DNA of 64,000 nucleotides. It comes from Mytilus galloprovincialis (Eukaryota > Mollusca > Bivalvia > Mytilida > Mytilidae). The notes under the pieces are model-generated. The model saw nothing but the letters and a program-made list of their open reading frames with translations, ran no database searches and had not been told where the DNA came from. Location of the stretch: assembly GCF_965363235.1 (NCBI RefSeq), contig NC_134846.1, forward strand, positions 3,105,001 to 3,169,000, given 5' to 3'. Made by a program: the position numbers and the translations under genes. Within the stretch, counting starts at the first letter, position 1. Each line of letters starts with the position of its first letter. This document shows, piece after piece, positions 25,651-37,000 of this stretch.

Positions 25651-28600
25651 ACACTCTCTCTCTCTCTCTCTAAAGAATATCTGTATGCAATTTCTAATCA
25701 TTGTCGAAGAAAGTAAAAGGCATAATTGTTTCGATTTACACTGAACATTAAAGGAAACACACCGACTGACCACCGGGGTAATACTTAATACTTAAGCAAT
25801 ACAAAAGGTGCCACAAAAGTAGATCTGATTAGACATCCGAAGCACCTGCGATAATCCCAGGTTAGACATCCGAAGCACCTGCGATAATCCCAGGTTAGAC
25901 ATCCGAAGCACCTGCGATAATCCCAGGTTAGACATCCGAAGCACCTGCGATAATCCCAGGTTAGACATCCGAAGCACCTGCGATAATCCCAGGTTAGACA
26001 TCCGAAGCACCTGCGATAATCCCAGGTTAGACATCCGAAGCATCTGCGATAATCCCAGGTTAGACATCCGAAGCACCTGCGATAATCCCAGGTTAGACAT
26101 CCGAAGCACTTGCGATAATCCCAGGTTTTTGCGATGGGGTTCATGTTGCGTTTTCTTTGATGTGATTGTGTAGTGTTGTCAGTCTTCGCCGATTTTTGTT
26201 TTTTCCCATGGTAGTTTCTGTTTTTGAATTGTGAGTTAGATTATTACTTTATATTCTTTTGACTCGCTTTAAGATAAATATAACCATTGTTAACGATTGG
26301 TCTGCTTGTTGTTTTTATTTGTCAATTGTGCGCTAAGTTTAAAACGCAAAAGTAAAACATGATTGTTTCAAAATAAACAGAACACAAAGAGTAAGACCAT
26401 TTCTGATGGTATATCAATATAATATGGAAATCTTCACTTTAAAATGTCGTTTAAATGGAGACAAAAAGCAACTTTTCAATATGAATGATTTGGAGGCCTA
26501 TTTGGTTATATAGCGTTTTATAAGTTTTGTTACTTATACGTCCATTTTTACAATTTTAACTTAATTATGACTTAGTAAAGAAGGTGTGATATAAATGCCA
26601 ATGAGACAATTCTTAACCAGAGACCAAAAGATATAAAAGTTAACAACCATAGGTCACTGCACAGCCTTCAACAGAGAGCAAATGCAATATCGCATAGTCA
26701 GCTATAAAAGGCCCAGAAATGATACATTTTCAATTTACGGCCTGATGAATGAACACAAAAACAAACAAATGAAAAACAAATATGTAACACAACAACAAAC
26801 GGCAACCATGGAAATACAAGATCCTGGCAGGCATATGCATACATAATGTGGCGGGGTTAAATTTGTTACGAGATCCCAACCCTCCCCTTCTCCTGGAACG
26901 GTAGTCTTATAGTTCATTATAAGAACAAGTTTAAAAGGCTTAATTCATCAGATAGATACACATAGAAATGCATCTAACAAAGAACATAGTGGACGTGACC
27001 GGGTACTTGTACTGATGTACATTCCAACAACAAAAAGACACTAGGTGCATACCTGAGAGTACTCGCATTTACCGACAGCTAGTCCAAAGCAAATAACAAA
27101 TAATAAATACATCATACATCTTAGTCCAACTTAAAAAAAAATGTAAGAAAGTTTATCTGTTTACATTCACAGGAAGTTAGTACGTTAAACTCATTAGCCT
27201 ATTTCCGAGATATTTACACCAATACATAAGAAACTGGAAGTTAACTTTGATGCGTATACATTGTAAATGATACTATCTACTGCAAAATAAATTATTGAAC
27301 TGCAGCAAGATTTGGTTATCCGACATTGATTTTTACATATATCCATACGGGTCAATTTTACCCAAATTAAGTTAAGAGGGGGGGTGGGGGAACAGTGAAA
27401 AAACTATGTGAATTAAGTTTTTTATCATTCATTGAACTGTTGATGTCGTCACTAAGAGAGCACAAGAACAATCTTTTATCAGGAGTTAATACAAAGAAGT
27501 TAAATTAAATAAGCAGGACCTCTTACAATGCATCCATTAGGAAATCGATGATTAGTAATATAAAATGTGTGCTTACATTGTTGGAAGGTAATCGTCATTA
27601 AAAGTATTTGTTGAATAGCACATCAATAAACACGTCTTCCCAACATTGCTGTAAAGAAACATGTATATTCAATTAATAATTCGTGGTATAGTTGATTGTT
27701 ATTAATATTAAATTTGTTAAAGAATTTTTGCCAAATTAATTTACTATGGCGTTAACCAAGCCAAATTACGTGATATAATTCGTGATATACGTAAAATATT
27801 CGTTTGCATGGACCAATAATTGAATTGGCAAAACTATATTTGATTCCGTTACTGTAAATTATAAGAAAGAACCTGCACTGAAAAACATGTTGTTCTTATA
27901 CAAATGACAAGAATTTGTGTAGTTTTGAGTCGTCACCATTTCTATCGACAATCATGTACAGTGTACTGAATATTCTACATGTGAGATATCTAAGAGCCAA
28001 ACATGTAACGGCATATCAGAAATTGTCACATTCTAATTGTATTCTGCTTTGACATTTAAAGTGAGACATGTATATTTCCTACATTTCATTTAGTTTCATT
28101 AAAATATTTTGATAAACAATAAGAAGAGAAACACAGATGTAATATAACTTACGCCGGGACTTTCATTTTTTTTTAACAAAATGATAAAATGATAATAAAC
28201 TTGATTTATATAACAAATTTTTAAACTCTTATAAATAAAACAGTAACCAAAATGTTAAGACTGACATGTAACGTGTAATTGCATGCCAATACTATATTCA
28301 GGAATATATATTTAAACATAAAAGAGGGACGAAAGATACCAACGGGACAGTCAAACTCATAAATCTAAAACAAACTGACAACGCCATGGCTAAACATGAA
28401 AAAGAAAAACAAACAACAGCACACATGACACAACATAGAAAACTAAAGAAAAACAACACGAACCCCACCAAAATTTTAAAACGAGGGGTGATCTCAGGTG
28501 CTCCGGACGGGTAAGCAGATCCTGCTCCACATGTGGCATCCGTCGTGTTGCTTATGTGATAACAAATCCGGTAAATAGTCTAATTCGGTAGGTCACATTC

Positions 28601-29460
28601 ATGAAAGGGAGGGGATTGTAGTTACGACGTAATTAACACATCCAATAACATTTGTGATATCCGATAAAATATACTAGAACACACCCGTGATATCGCGGGT
28701 TCGTGACTGAATTAAAGTATATAACTATGCGTAAACCTTATTTTAGTATTGGTATTGTCATCTGATAAAGTCATGCCGATTCTAGTAATATGTACAGTTT
28801 TCTCTGCTTTCAGTGGGACTTACCAATTATTGGTAATATTAATTATTTGGAAAACAAAAGGGCCTGGAATGGAGCATTTTTTAATCAACACCATAGCCCT
28901 ATACTAGTTATAAATAAAGTTGAATTCTTTGATTCGCTCTTTTACGTCATATCGGCTAACAAATTAAAAACTGTACCTATACGCCTTATTTTAAGTCTAG
29001 ATTTTGAGTATTCGTATTGTCATCTTAGAAAGTCATACTGATTAAAATACTGCAATAGGGAACAATGTGACAATGATTGAATTTATTAGTGTTAACCCTG
29101 TGATTATAACCCGTGTATATATCAAAATCCTTAATACATCGTTTGGTGGTGCTCCTGTGATGCGGAACGAACAGATAAGGTTATAGGTATCGGGTGAATA
29201 TACTATTAGTATCCGTATCGAATTCAACCCGGAACTCGCTAATTATTGGAAAAAATGATTATGTGGAAAACAAAAGGGTCTGGAGTGGTGTTATTTTTAA
29301 TCAACACCATTGTCCTATATTAGCTTATATAAAGTTGAATTCTTTGATTTGTCGTTTTTGCCCCATGACGGCTGACAAATTGGACCTCGTTATTTTAGTA
29401 TTATAGATATTAAAATTTGACTTACCCATCACCGACTACAACGCACTTGATGTGTTGCAT
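22423..29460 (-). CDS. RG3: Rac-type Rho GTPase, five exons, complete
   Basis: Exons are 29460-29426, 27648-27577, 24961-24844, 24034-23972 and 22716-22423, with canonical splice sites, giving 193 aa. It starts [12 protein letters not shown]. The P-loop is GDGNVGKT, with Asn at the Ala13 position of Rac1. Switch I ends LPTIFDNY with Thr35 present. [19 protein letters not shown] is intact, so GTP hydrolysis residues are in place. GTKLD and ECSAKTQEG form the base-binding boxes. The C-terminus [11 protein letters not shown] combines a modest basic stretch with a CaaL box for geranylgeranylation. RG3 is most similar to RG4, including the Asn13 change and the CILL end. Exon 1 lies between two inverted GC-rich hairpin repeats (near 28684 and 30711). 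Intron 1 and the upstream DNA carry many dispersed repeats. Confidence 0.92.
22935..23183. repeat. Long imperfect inverted repeat (foldback MITE-like)
   Basis: The outer arms carry ATGACGTCC and GGACGTCAT. Inner arms include GTGGTGCACACTG (about 23010) and its complement CAGTGTGCACCAC (about 23047), and AAATAACATAAA pairs with TTTATGTTATTT. The whole 250 bp could fold into one stem with a short loop. It lies in intron 4 of RG3, about 200 bp upstream of exon 5. Confidence 0.75.
24150..24430 (+). repeat. Dispersed repeat, family D
   Basis: Blocks GAAGCGCATTTCTGGATTTA and GTCAGTACCGAAGCACTCAC follow the same order as in the copy at 2285-2595. Located in RG3 intron 3, directly after exon 4 on the plus-strand map. 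Confidence 0.65.
25279..25532. repeat. Inverted repeat, 30-bp arms
   Basis: GTTAAACAACTGCGTGGAAA (from about 25283) and its reverse complement (to about 25526) continue for about 30 bp and are separated by roughly 190 bp. It could be a small MITE or part of the adjacent repeat that starts near 24960. Confidence 0.7.
25567..25671 (+). repeat. (TC)n microsatellite
   Basis: About 105 bp of nearly pure TC dinucleotides with a few interruptions (CTTTC near 25592 and CTTTCACAC near 25646). Open frames across it encode only Ser/Leu or Arg/Glu runs and are not genes. Confidence 0.97.
25829..26125. repeat. 33-bp minisatellite, nine units
   Basis: Nine head-to-tail units of TTAGACATCCGAAGCACCTG plus CGATAATCCCAGG fill exactly 297 bp, with only a few single-base differences. 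Because 33 is divisible by three, more than one minus-strand frame stays open through the array, giving 11-residue peptide repeats. There are no signals of a real gene around it. Confidence 0.95.
26570..26900 (+). repeat. Dispersed repeat, family A, diverged
   Basis: Contains TAGGTCACTGCACAGCCTTC, GCTATAAAAGGCCCAGAAAT and, near the end, the GTGGCGGGGTTAAATTTGTT block also found in family B. Lies in RG3 intron 2. Confidence 0.7.
28325..28660 (+). repeat. Dispersed repeat, family H
   Basis: Carries AGAGGGACGAAAGATACCAA, GACAACGCCATGGCTAAACA and GGTGATCTCAGGTGCTCCGG. Reverse partial copies are at 31950-32075, 47820-48175, 56090-56310 and probably 36005-36190 and 61290-61500. Lies in RG3 intron 1. 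Confidence 0.75.
28676..29410 (+). repeat. Repeat starting with a GC-rich hairpin and holding an internal duplication
   Basis: It starts GAACACACCCGTGATATCGC. Within it, 28845-28950 (AAACAAAAGGGCCTGGAATG, TAAAGTTGAATTCTTTGATT) is repeated with changes at 29265-29350. It ends just downstream of RG3 exon 1. Confidence 0.55.
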
Positions 29461-30208
29461 TTTAATCTTCCAATTATAGATATAAATAATGTATTACTTT
29501 ATTTCAGTCCACTTTTAAAATGCATTGATATTAAAGTATTTATTTTAACTGGGCAATTTCTTCCTTGATTCAGTGAAAACTTTGTTTATAAGGGCATTAT
29601 GGTAGAAGATGTATATACAAATATAACAATGATGATTGTGAATGTTTATGGGAAATAATTATGAGTTTCAGTAAAACAGGAAATGAAATTGAGATGAACA
29701 TTTGAATTAGGAGGAATATCTATACTATTAAACGAGAAGACCTCATTTTGTGTGTCGCTTCTCTTCTTTCCACAATAAATTAATCAACAAGCCTCGGTGC
29801 TCTATAGGTACAGTTCATAGTCGCATTTGTCAAGAAATTATTTTGGGAGAAAAACAAGAAAAAAGGCATCCGGATATTGTCCCGTCATTGGACGAAATTT
29901 TAAGTCAGATTAGACTTCCGTTTTGTGTTTTCCTTTGAACATACATATACTACGAATAAAGTGTATTTAAATCTATCTGCTATCATTTTCAAGTTTACTA
30001 TCCACGACGGTCACATAGTTTATTAAAAAGAGGGTATGTATACTATATCAATGACCACCATGGATCGATTAGTAAACTTAGAATTGAAAGTAAATACACT
30101 TTATTTATATAGTAATGAATGTTCATAATATACAGATAAGCGCTTAAATAATTCATGTGACCTTTTCTGAAATTCTTCAGTCATTCAATATTTTACAAAA
30201 TTCATTGA

Positions 30209-30480
30209 TTTAAAAAAAAAGAAGATGTGGTATGATTGCCTTGTTGAGACAACTCTCCACAGGAGATAAAAAATGACACAGAAATTAACAGCTATATGTC
30301 ACCGTACGGCCTTGAACAACGAGCAAAGCCCATACCGCATACTCAGCTTTAAAAGGCCCCGACATGACGATGTAAAACAATTCAAACGAGAAAACTAGCG
30401 ACCTTATTTATGTACAAAAAATGAACGAAAAACAAATATGTAACACATAAACAAACGACAATCACTGAATTAAAGGCTGC
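30209..30480 (+). repeat. Dispersed repeat, family A, between two 40-bp direct repeats
   Basis: AAAGAAGATGTGGTATGATT through GCTTTAAAAGGCCCCGAC is clear. Diverged direct repeats containing CAGTCATTCAATATTTT lie on both sides (30165-30205 and 30628-30668), too different to be a fresh target duplication. Confidence 0.7.
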
Positions 30481-30829
30481 TTACTTTTAAAATGTTCATA
30501 AAATACTAAAGGCATGTTCATACTGAAATTGACAGAAAACCAAAAATTGGGAATTATGAAAATAAAGGAGGAGGGATAAAAAAAAACATTTTTCTGTTTG
30601 CAATAACCTATGACTAATGATACTTTTGCTGAAATTCTCCAGTCATTCAATATTTTTACAAAATTCTTCCAACAACACTTTAAATACTTGAAACTACGCT
30701 CTGAATGCCCGCGATTTCGCGGGTGTGTTCTAATATAATTGAAATATTATTACTTAAGATAAAGTCTTTTTAAAATGAGGTTTTGGAGATAGGTGTTGTA
30801 TTATTTTTAATTAACTTCCTAGAATTCCA

Positions 30830-30942
30830 CATTAAAGGCTGAAGTCAGTTTGCCAGCTCACTCTGTAGTTTCGTCCTGAATATGCATGAAATATTTGCCA
30901 CTGGACGTTAAGCAACCAACAATCAATCGATCACTTTTTAGC
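30830..30942 (+). repeat. SINE-like tail
   Basis: ATATGCATGAAATATTTGCC and ACTGGACGTTAAGCAACCAA followed by AATC repeats. The same tail occurs at 49625-49690 and, diverged, at 51305-51360. The (AATC)n end suggests a retroposon 3' end. Confidence 0.65.
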
Positions 30943-31384
30943 TGGTTTTATTGTAAATAGTAGTTAATGCAAAAGATTGAAAATTCACTTGAAAATGTCT
31001 TGTTTGAGAAATAAAAATTATTATAATAAAAGATATTTGTTATTTTAAAACCCATTTGTTAAAGCTTTACAGGATGTAAACAAGAAAAGCAACACACACG
31101 GCGTGTATAGTTGTATTCCCTTAATTTTTTTTAAAGTTACTGCATTTGTCTTACTAGAAACAACATAAGTATGGGGTTTGCTCATATCTAAGTTGATCTG
31201 GGAAGGACTTTTGACATTTGACATAAGAAAAGCCACATGTTGACCCTGCAACTGAAAAATTAATTGCAATAATATACAATAAAAAAGGGCATTACACATT
31301 CTGACCAGACGTGATAGGGTATCGATAATGCATTGGATAGATGTCTTTGTGCTTTTTTGTAAATCATTGTTTGTTTTAAGTTTG

Positions 31385-31700
31385 TAACACAGTTATGACT
31401 GCTGTACCCATATGTTTACTATTTCATCTATTATGTCTGCTTTGTTCACGCATCGTTGTAAATATATCGGAATATAATGAGACTTGCATTCAGGTGAGAG
31501 GTTTACCGCATTAAAACCATGTTCAATACACCATTCTCTACATTTGAAAATGCCTGTACCACGTTAGGAATATGACAGTTATTGTCCATTCGTTTGATGT
31601 GTTTTGTCATTGATTTTGCCATGTGTTTATGAACTTTCAGATTGGATTTTCCTCGGAGTTCAGTATTTTTGTGATTTTACATTTATTTCTTCAATAGAAC
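31385..31700 (+). repeat. Dispersed repeat, family C, long copy
   Basis: TTTGTTCACGCATCGTTGTA is shared with the copy at 47380-47710, and both continue through the GCCTGTACC and TCAGGAATATGACAGTTGTT-type blocks (here slightly changed). It lies upstream of RG3. Confidence 0.75.
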
Positions 31701-32149
31701 TAAACGAGAAACACTCATAATGTTGAATTAGCTTGAGTATTAATGTCATAGTCAATTCAACAACACTTGTACTATATAAATGTAACCAAGTCAGTCAGTA
31801 GAGTATGTTGACTATCCACAAAGATTCCTGTATATTCTATAGAGAACAACATAATATATTTTTTATTGTATTCTTAACAATTCGTAAGGATTTAACTTTC
31901 GGTGCACCTGAGGTCATATTTCGGCAGAGAATGAGTGACTCCGTCTTTAGTGTTCTATGTTGTGTTGTGGGTACTGTTGTTTGTGTATTGTTGGTCTTTT
32001 TTTTTTTTTTAACTATATCGGTGTCAGTTTGTTTTCAACTTGTGAGATTGAATAGCCCTTTGATATCTTTGATGTCGATAAATACTTTTGAAATATTCAA
32101 CTGGTTGTCGATGTAATCAATGATTTCATGGACTGATAAAATATGTCTA

Positions 32150-32530
32150 CTATGGACATAAAAACTAGGGGCAACAAGTTAACTGAAAATCCAGTTAATC
32201 CTTTTTGATCTGCAATTAGATGACGTACTTTCAGTAATATGATGATATGCATCTAATATATAAACAAAAAATAAAAACAATATACATGTACATGAGTTGA
32301 TACACTTAGAGTTATCCCACCATGCAATATAGGTGTCTATTAAGCTATGTATAGATAACATAGACACCAGGATTGTAATTTTGTATTTGCGCCAGACACG
32401 CGTTTCGTCTACAAAAGACTTAGCAGTGGTCTCGAATAAAAAAAAAACGTTAAAAAAGTCAAATAAAGTGTTAGGACGAAGAGCATTGAGTACCTAAAAT
32501 TTGCCAAATACAGCTAACGTTATCTTTTTC
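32150..32530 (+). repeat. Dispersed repeats: block shared with 11960-12110, then family D
   Basis: CAAGTTAACTGAAAATCCAG at 32176 parallels CAAGTTAACTGAAAGTCCAT at 11980. A family D copy with GCGCCAGACACGCGTTTCGT follows at 32345-32530. Confidence 0.65.
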
Positions 32531-33594
32531 TTGAGTAGAAAAACCTTAGTATACTATCACTATTGTTGGTAGATATTTGAATTTTAAATCAGATTTTTTT
32601 TTCAAGTAGAGTGTAATGCTATTTTACGTTAAAGAACCCGTACAACAATTCGTTGACTAAACCCGTTAGAGCATTTACGTGTAATATTATCCTTATAAAG
32701 GCGACCATCATTTTCGAAAAAAAATACTACTGCCAGTTCACGATACTGTATAAACATAAGTAGAAGAAGAATGATTGTTAATGAAACAAGAATAAAAGTT
32801 CAAATAGATTTAAGCAAGTTTAGGCGATTTGTAATATTTTTTGTATTGTTTGAATTTTTTATCATCCGTTTGAAGTTAGAGGTCTATTTAAAAAAGAGAA
32901 CAGTTACATAGCATTTACTTTAACTGTAAAATAAAAATCCAGATTAATACGTGGATGCCGATAGATATTGAGATATAATAAGCGTATTTTCGTTAGTTTG
33001 TTAAGATAAAGTATAACGAAAATACCAGCTCCATGACAAATTCAAGTAGGAAAAATAAACGCTATTAAACAACGTAACGAATGAAAAATAACTGCCATAT
33101 TTTATTACATATGACATGTATTTTCCAATGAATCAGGTATGTTGCACCTGGTTTTATAGCTAAATATATCTTCAACTTGTATGCCTACTGTTTATAGTTC
33201 TGTTATGTTGACTTAATTGGGTGAGCAAACCAAACATAAATAAAAACATTGAAACGAATTTAACATACAAATGAATCTACCAAAGACACCAACAAAACAG
33301 TAGCAGTAGATATAAAATCAAAATTGAAACAACATGGTAAAAACTCTTTTTGTCCAAATCGCACAGCAGGACCCATCTTACCTGTATTTGCCGTTTATAT
33401 TGAACATCAATTTTTGTGTACTCAAATATTATACTTTAAATACTGAACTCGAATGAAAACTCAAAACCGAAAGTCCCTCATAAATTGGCAAAATCTAAAG
33501 CTAAAAAACACCCCGACGAACATAGATTATCTCGATATTAAGTTATCTTTGAGTAAAATTTTGGATAACATTTCTAATTTGGCATTAAAAATAG

Positions 33595-33745
33595 AAAGAT
33601 TATATCAAAGGAAACATGTTTACTAAGTTTCAAGTTGATTGGACTTCAATTTCATCAAAAACTACCTCGACCAAAATATTTAACCTGAAGCGGGACGAAC
33701 GGACGCACAGACCAGAAAATGTAATGCCAATAAATGGGGCATAAA
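33595..33745 (+). repeat. Dispersed repeat, family G
   Basis: ACTAAGTTTCAAGTTGATTG and ACCTGAAGCGGGACGAACGG match, in opposite orientation, the copy at 13935-14230. Located just downstream of RG4. Confidence 0.65.
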
Positions 33746-34005
33746 AAAGCGTATGTCAAAAACAACTTTTCTTTGTTAAAACAATTAGTCGATATATCGA
33801 TCTACAGGTAGATAACATAGATTATCTCGATATTAATTTACCTTTGATTATTGATAAGTAACGTTTAGTGAAAAGAAACAGCTGCAAAATAATCAGTTGA
33901 AAGAATAGTTATGCATATTTAGTCAAGATATGACACTGCATTGGTATTTCTAAACGCTGTATTCATTTAAAACTAATATATTATACATATTATTCTGAGC
34001 AATTT

Positions 34006-37000
34006 TCACAATAAAATGCATGGTCTGTGTTTTGGTTTATGAGTAGCAGGAAATAACACAGCCTTTACAGCCTCCTCAAACACCATTTGAAGTCCTTCCT
34101 GAGTCTTTGCTGAACATTCTAAATATTTTACGGCTTGTACTTTATTTGCTAAAGATTGTCCTTCACTAAATGACACCAGGTTGCTATTTTTGTCAATATG
34201 TTTTGATTTTCTTGGACATTCGTCTTGTCGCATGTCAACTTTTGTGCCAACTAAAACAATAGGTGTGCTTGGACAGTGGTGTCTGACTTCAGGAATCCAC
34301 TGTAAATGGAAAAAAATATCTATCAAACGACAATGTAACTTAATACATTTTTCACCTTTTGTGTGACTGTAGAAATGATCTGTTATTTGGAAAATAAATT
34401 AAATAGAATACAAATTCATATGAAATTAGGTTGTAATCTCGACCTTAATTAGCAGACATTATATCTTTCGAGAGGGAAATCTGATTTAACTGTCTGCACC
34501 AAAAAGAAAACTTCTATCTTAAATAAAGGCAACAGTAGTATACCGCTGTTCAAAACTCATAAATCCATGGACAAAAAACAAAATCGGGGTAACAAACTAA
34601 AACCGAGGGAAACGCATTAAATATAAGAGGAGAACAACGACATAACACCGAAACGTAACACACACAGAAACGGACCAAGCATCAGACAAAACACCACGAG
34701 AATAACAAATATAACATGAAAACCAAATACATGAATTTGGGATAGACAAGTACCGTGCCACGTCTTATCTCAATTACTCAAAAATAAGAGAAAACACAAA
34801 CGACTCAACGTTAAAATGCAACACACACAGAAACGAACAATAATATAACAATGACCATCTTCCTGACTTGGTACAGGACACTTTTAAAGGGGAATAAAAG
34901 TGGTGGGTTGAACCTGGTTTTGTGGCATGCCAAACCTCGCACTTTAATGGCAAAGTTAAATATAACATTGAAATGACAACATAATATTACAGGACTACAA
35001 TACAAATTAATAGAACATATTAGACAAAGAAAAACATGATTAATAGATAACAAAAAGCATCATGTTTAAAATTCAATACGCCAAAAACGCGCCTTGTCCA
35101 CACAAGACTTACAAGTGACGCCCACACTTTTTTGTTTTTCCTAACTGAAGTCAAAACCTTCAGGATGTTTCTTAACTTTGTTTAACGTCTGAAAATACAC
35201 ATGTGAATCAAGTTTTAACTAAAAATATCATTTCGTTTTAGAAGCTCTAAAAATACTTGATAAATGAATGGTAAGAAAAGTTTAGTTTTTCAGTCAGGTC
35301 AACTGTTGTTAATTCAGTATTGTTCAAACAAATGTTCAGTATCTTCTGATTGTTGAGAAGTTGTAATTTATCTGTACGAATGAACACCCAAGTTATCTAA
35401 AATGTTACTGAACAATACTAAATTAACTGCAAATCAACTGTCTAAACTATACTAAATTTCTATCTAGTGAAAATATCTGAAAACATATTAAAATTCTTAC
35501 AAAGACTAAATATTTGAAGCTTCGATTCAGATTTTCATGATGATAAGCAGATCGAAATGACCGTTTAAGACTGAATTTTATTTACAAGTAGTACCTATGA
35601 CGTTATTATATCCCATTTTAAGCATTGACATGCATGAAAGATGAATTTATTTTATGACAGCTATTCTCCTTTCGAATGATGTATTGAGCTTTTGATTTTG
35701 CCATTTGATTTTGGACTTTTGCATTTTCGTGGAGTTCGGTTTTGTTATTATTTTACGTTATACATCCTTAGCTTTCATTGACTTTTTTTCAGTTTAGGCG
35801 CTTCTGGTGAAGGGAAATGCAGAACGGCGCATACAATATACCATATTGTTTTAATTAATAACTTAATTGTCTGGTATTGTTTCAATACAATTACTTGGTC
35901 TATACCCTTAATGATATTTCATCCTCTCCAATATCAGTACTGCAATAATGACTTGATTTCAAAACACATTTTTTATAAGTTCTCCGTTAATATACTGAGA
36001 ACAAAAAGAAAAGGTGATTCCAACTCGTTCGTGGTAAATTGAACTTTATTTTAATCAGCCTTTGCCAAATGTTGCAGACGAAAAATTTGTTGGTTGATTG
36101 TTGTTGAATTTTTGTTTTACATATGACGACCAATATATCATGATTGTCGTAACCACAATTCTGTACTCTTTTCTCAAATGTGACCTACTGAAAAATACTG
36201 ATCCACGGGATTGTATACATAAGGAATACGCTTTGCTGAGAGGAGTCGGATAATATTACATAAAATAACTTACTCTTTGATTTACATTTTCGAAACTTGG
36301 TCGATGAACAAGTGAAAAACATACCAGAAACACATCCTGAAATTAAACTAGTTTTTAATAGATGAAATTGTTGAGGATTTCTAAAGTTCAAAAAGTGAAT
36401 ATGTACGATACATCTTTCTAATTTAAGCTGTTATTGTACATAGCAACGTTTTGCATATCAGAGACAATTATCCTTCCGATACACCAAGAATCGATCCGAG
36501 TGGAGTTTTTGCAATTATTTCAAATTCTTTCTCTTCTTATTTTGATATCGCAGATCGATATAGGTTTTGAAAAATTGTTTAACTAAATAATATATTTACT
36601 TTTTTACTTAATGTGTAGTTTTTGTGTGTTTTTGTGTCTTAATTTATGTTCACCATATACATATAATGTTCAAGTGTCGTCAGCATATTTTTTTTTTGTT
36701 GGTGTCATCCAAAAACCTTCAATTACTAAAAACAAACAATTCGAAAGTTGAAAAATCCAAAAAATTGTAAGTATCAAACGGTTCAGATTTAATATTTATT
36801 GACAAAGATGAGGTTAAGAAGGGTTTTCTAACAATTTAAGGGCCTATAAATATGTTCCGAGTTATTTGCATCTCTTTTAAAGTTTTACAGACGCCTGACA
36901 GTTTTTTGATATCACTTGTGTTTGTCATGTTTGTCGTACTATCCGAGGAGTGTGTCATGTTTGTCGTACTACTTGATGCGTATGTGTTTCATGTTTGTCG

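Larger units (their letters stand above)
29461..34005. other. RG3 upstream to RG4 tail
   Basis: Repeat-rich. The presumed RG3 upstream block (29461-29600) is similar to the RG4 one. The rest holds a repeat with AAGTGTATTTA / TAAATACACTT inverted blocks (29700-30130), families A, C, D, G and H, a reverse copy of the GC-rich hairpin (30708-30735), and unique AT-rich DNA at 32530-33360. The plus-strand frame at 31805-32116 runs through a reverse family H piece and is not a gene. Confidence 0.55.

Noticed and set aside
25483-25773. Open frames through the TC tract
   Set aside because: They encode only Arg/Glu or Ser/Leu dipeptide runs generated by the microsatellite.
25785-26144. An 11-residue tandem-repeat protein on the minus strand
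   Set aside because: Two overlapping frames are equally open because the unit is 33 bp; no start context, splice signal or neighbouring coding sequence supports it.
30165-30668. A long target duplication around the family A copy at 30209
   Set aside because: The 40-bp direct repeats differ from each other and from expected short duplications, and do not abut the element ends on the right side.
28676-30735. A single 2-kb DNA transposon bounded by the GC-rich hairpins
   Set aside because: The segment contains exon 1 and the upstream region of RG3, and no matching target duplication is seen; two separate repeats in opposite orientation explain it better.
31805-32116. A 103-aa membrane protein upstream of RG3
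   Set aside because: The frame runs into a reverse family H repeat with a poly-T tract; its hydrophobicity comes from T-rich DNA.
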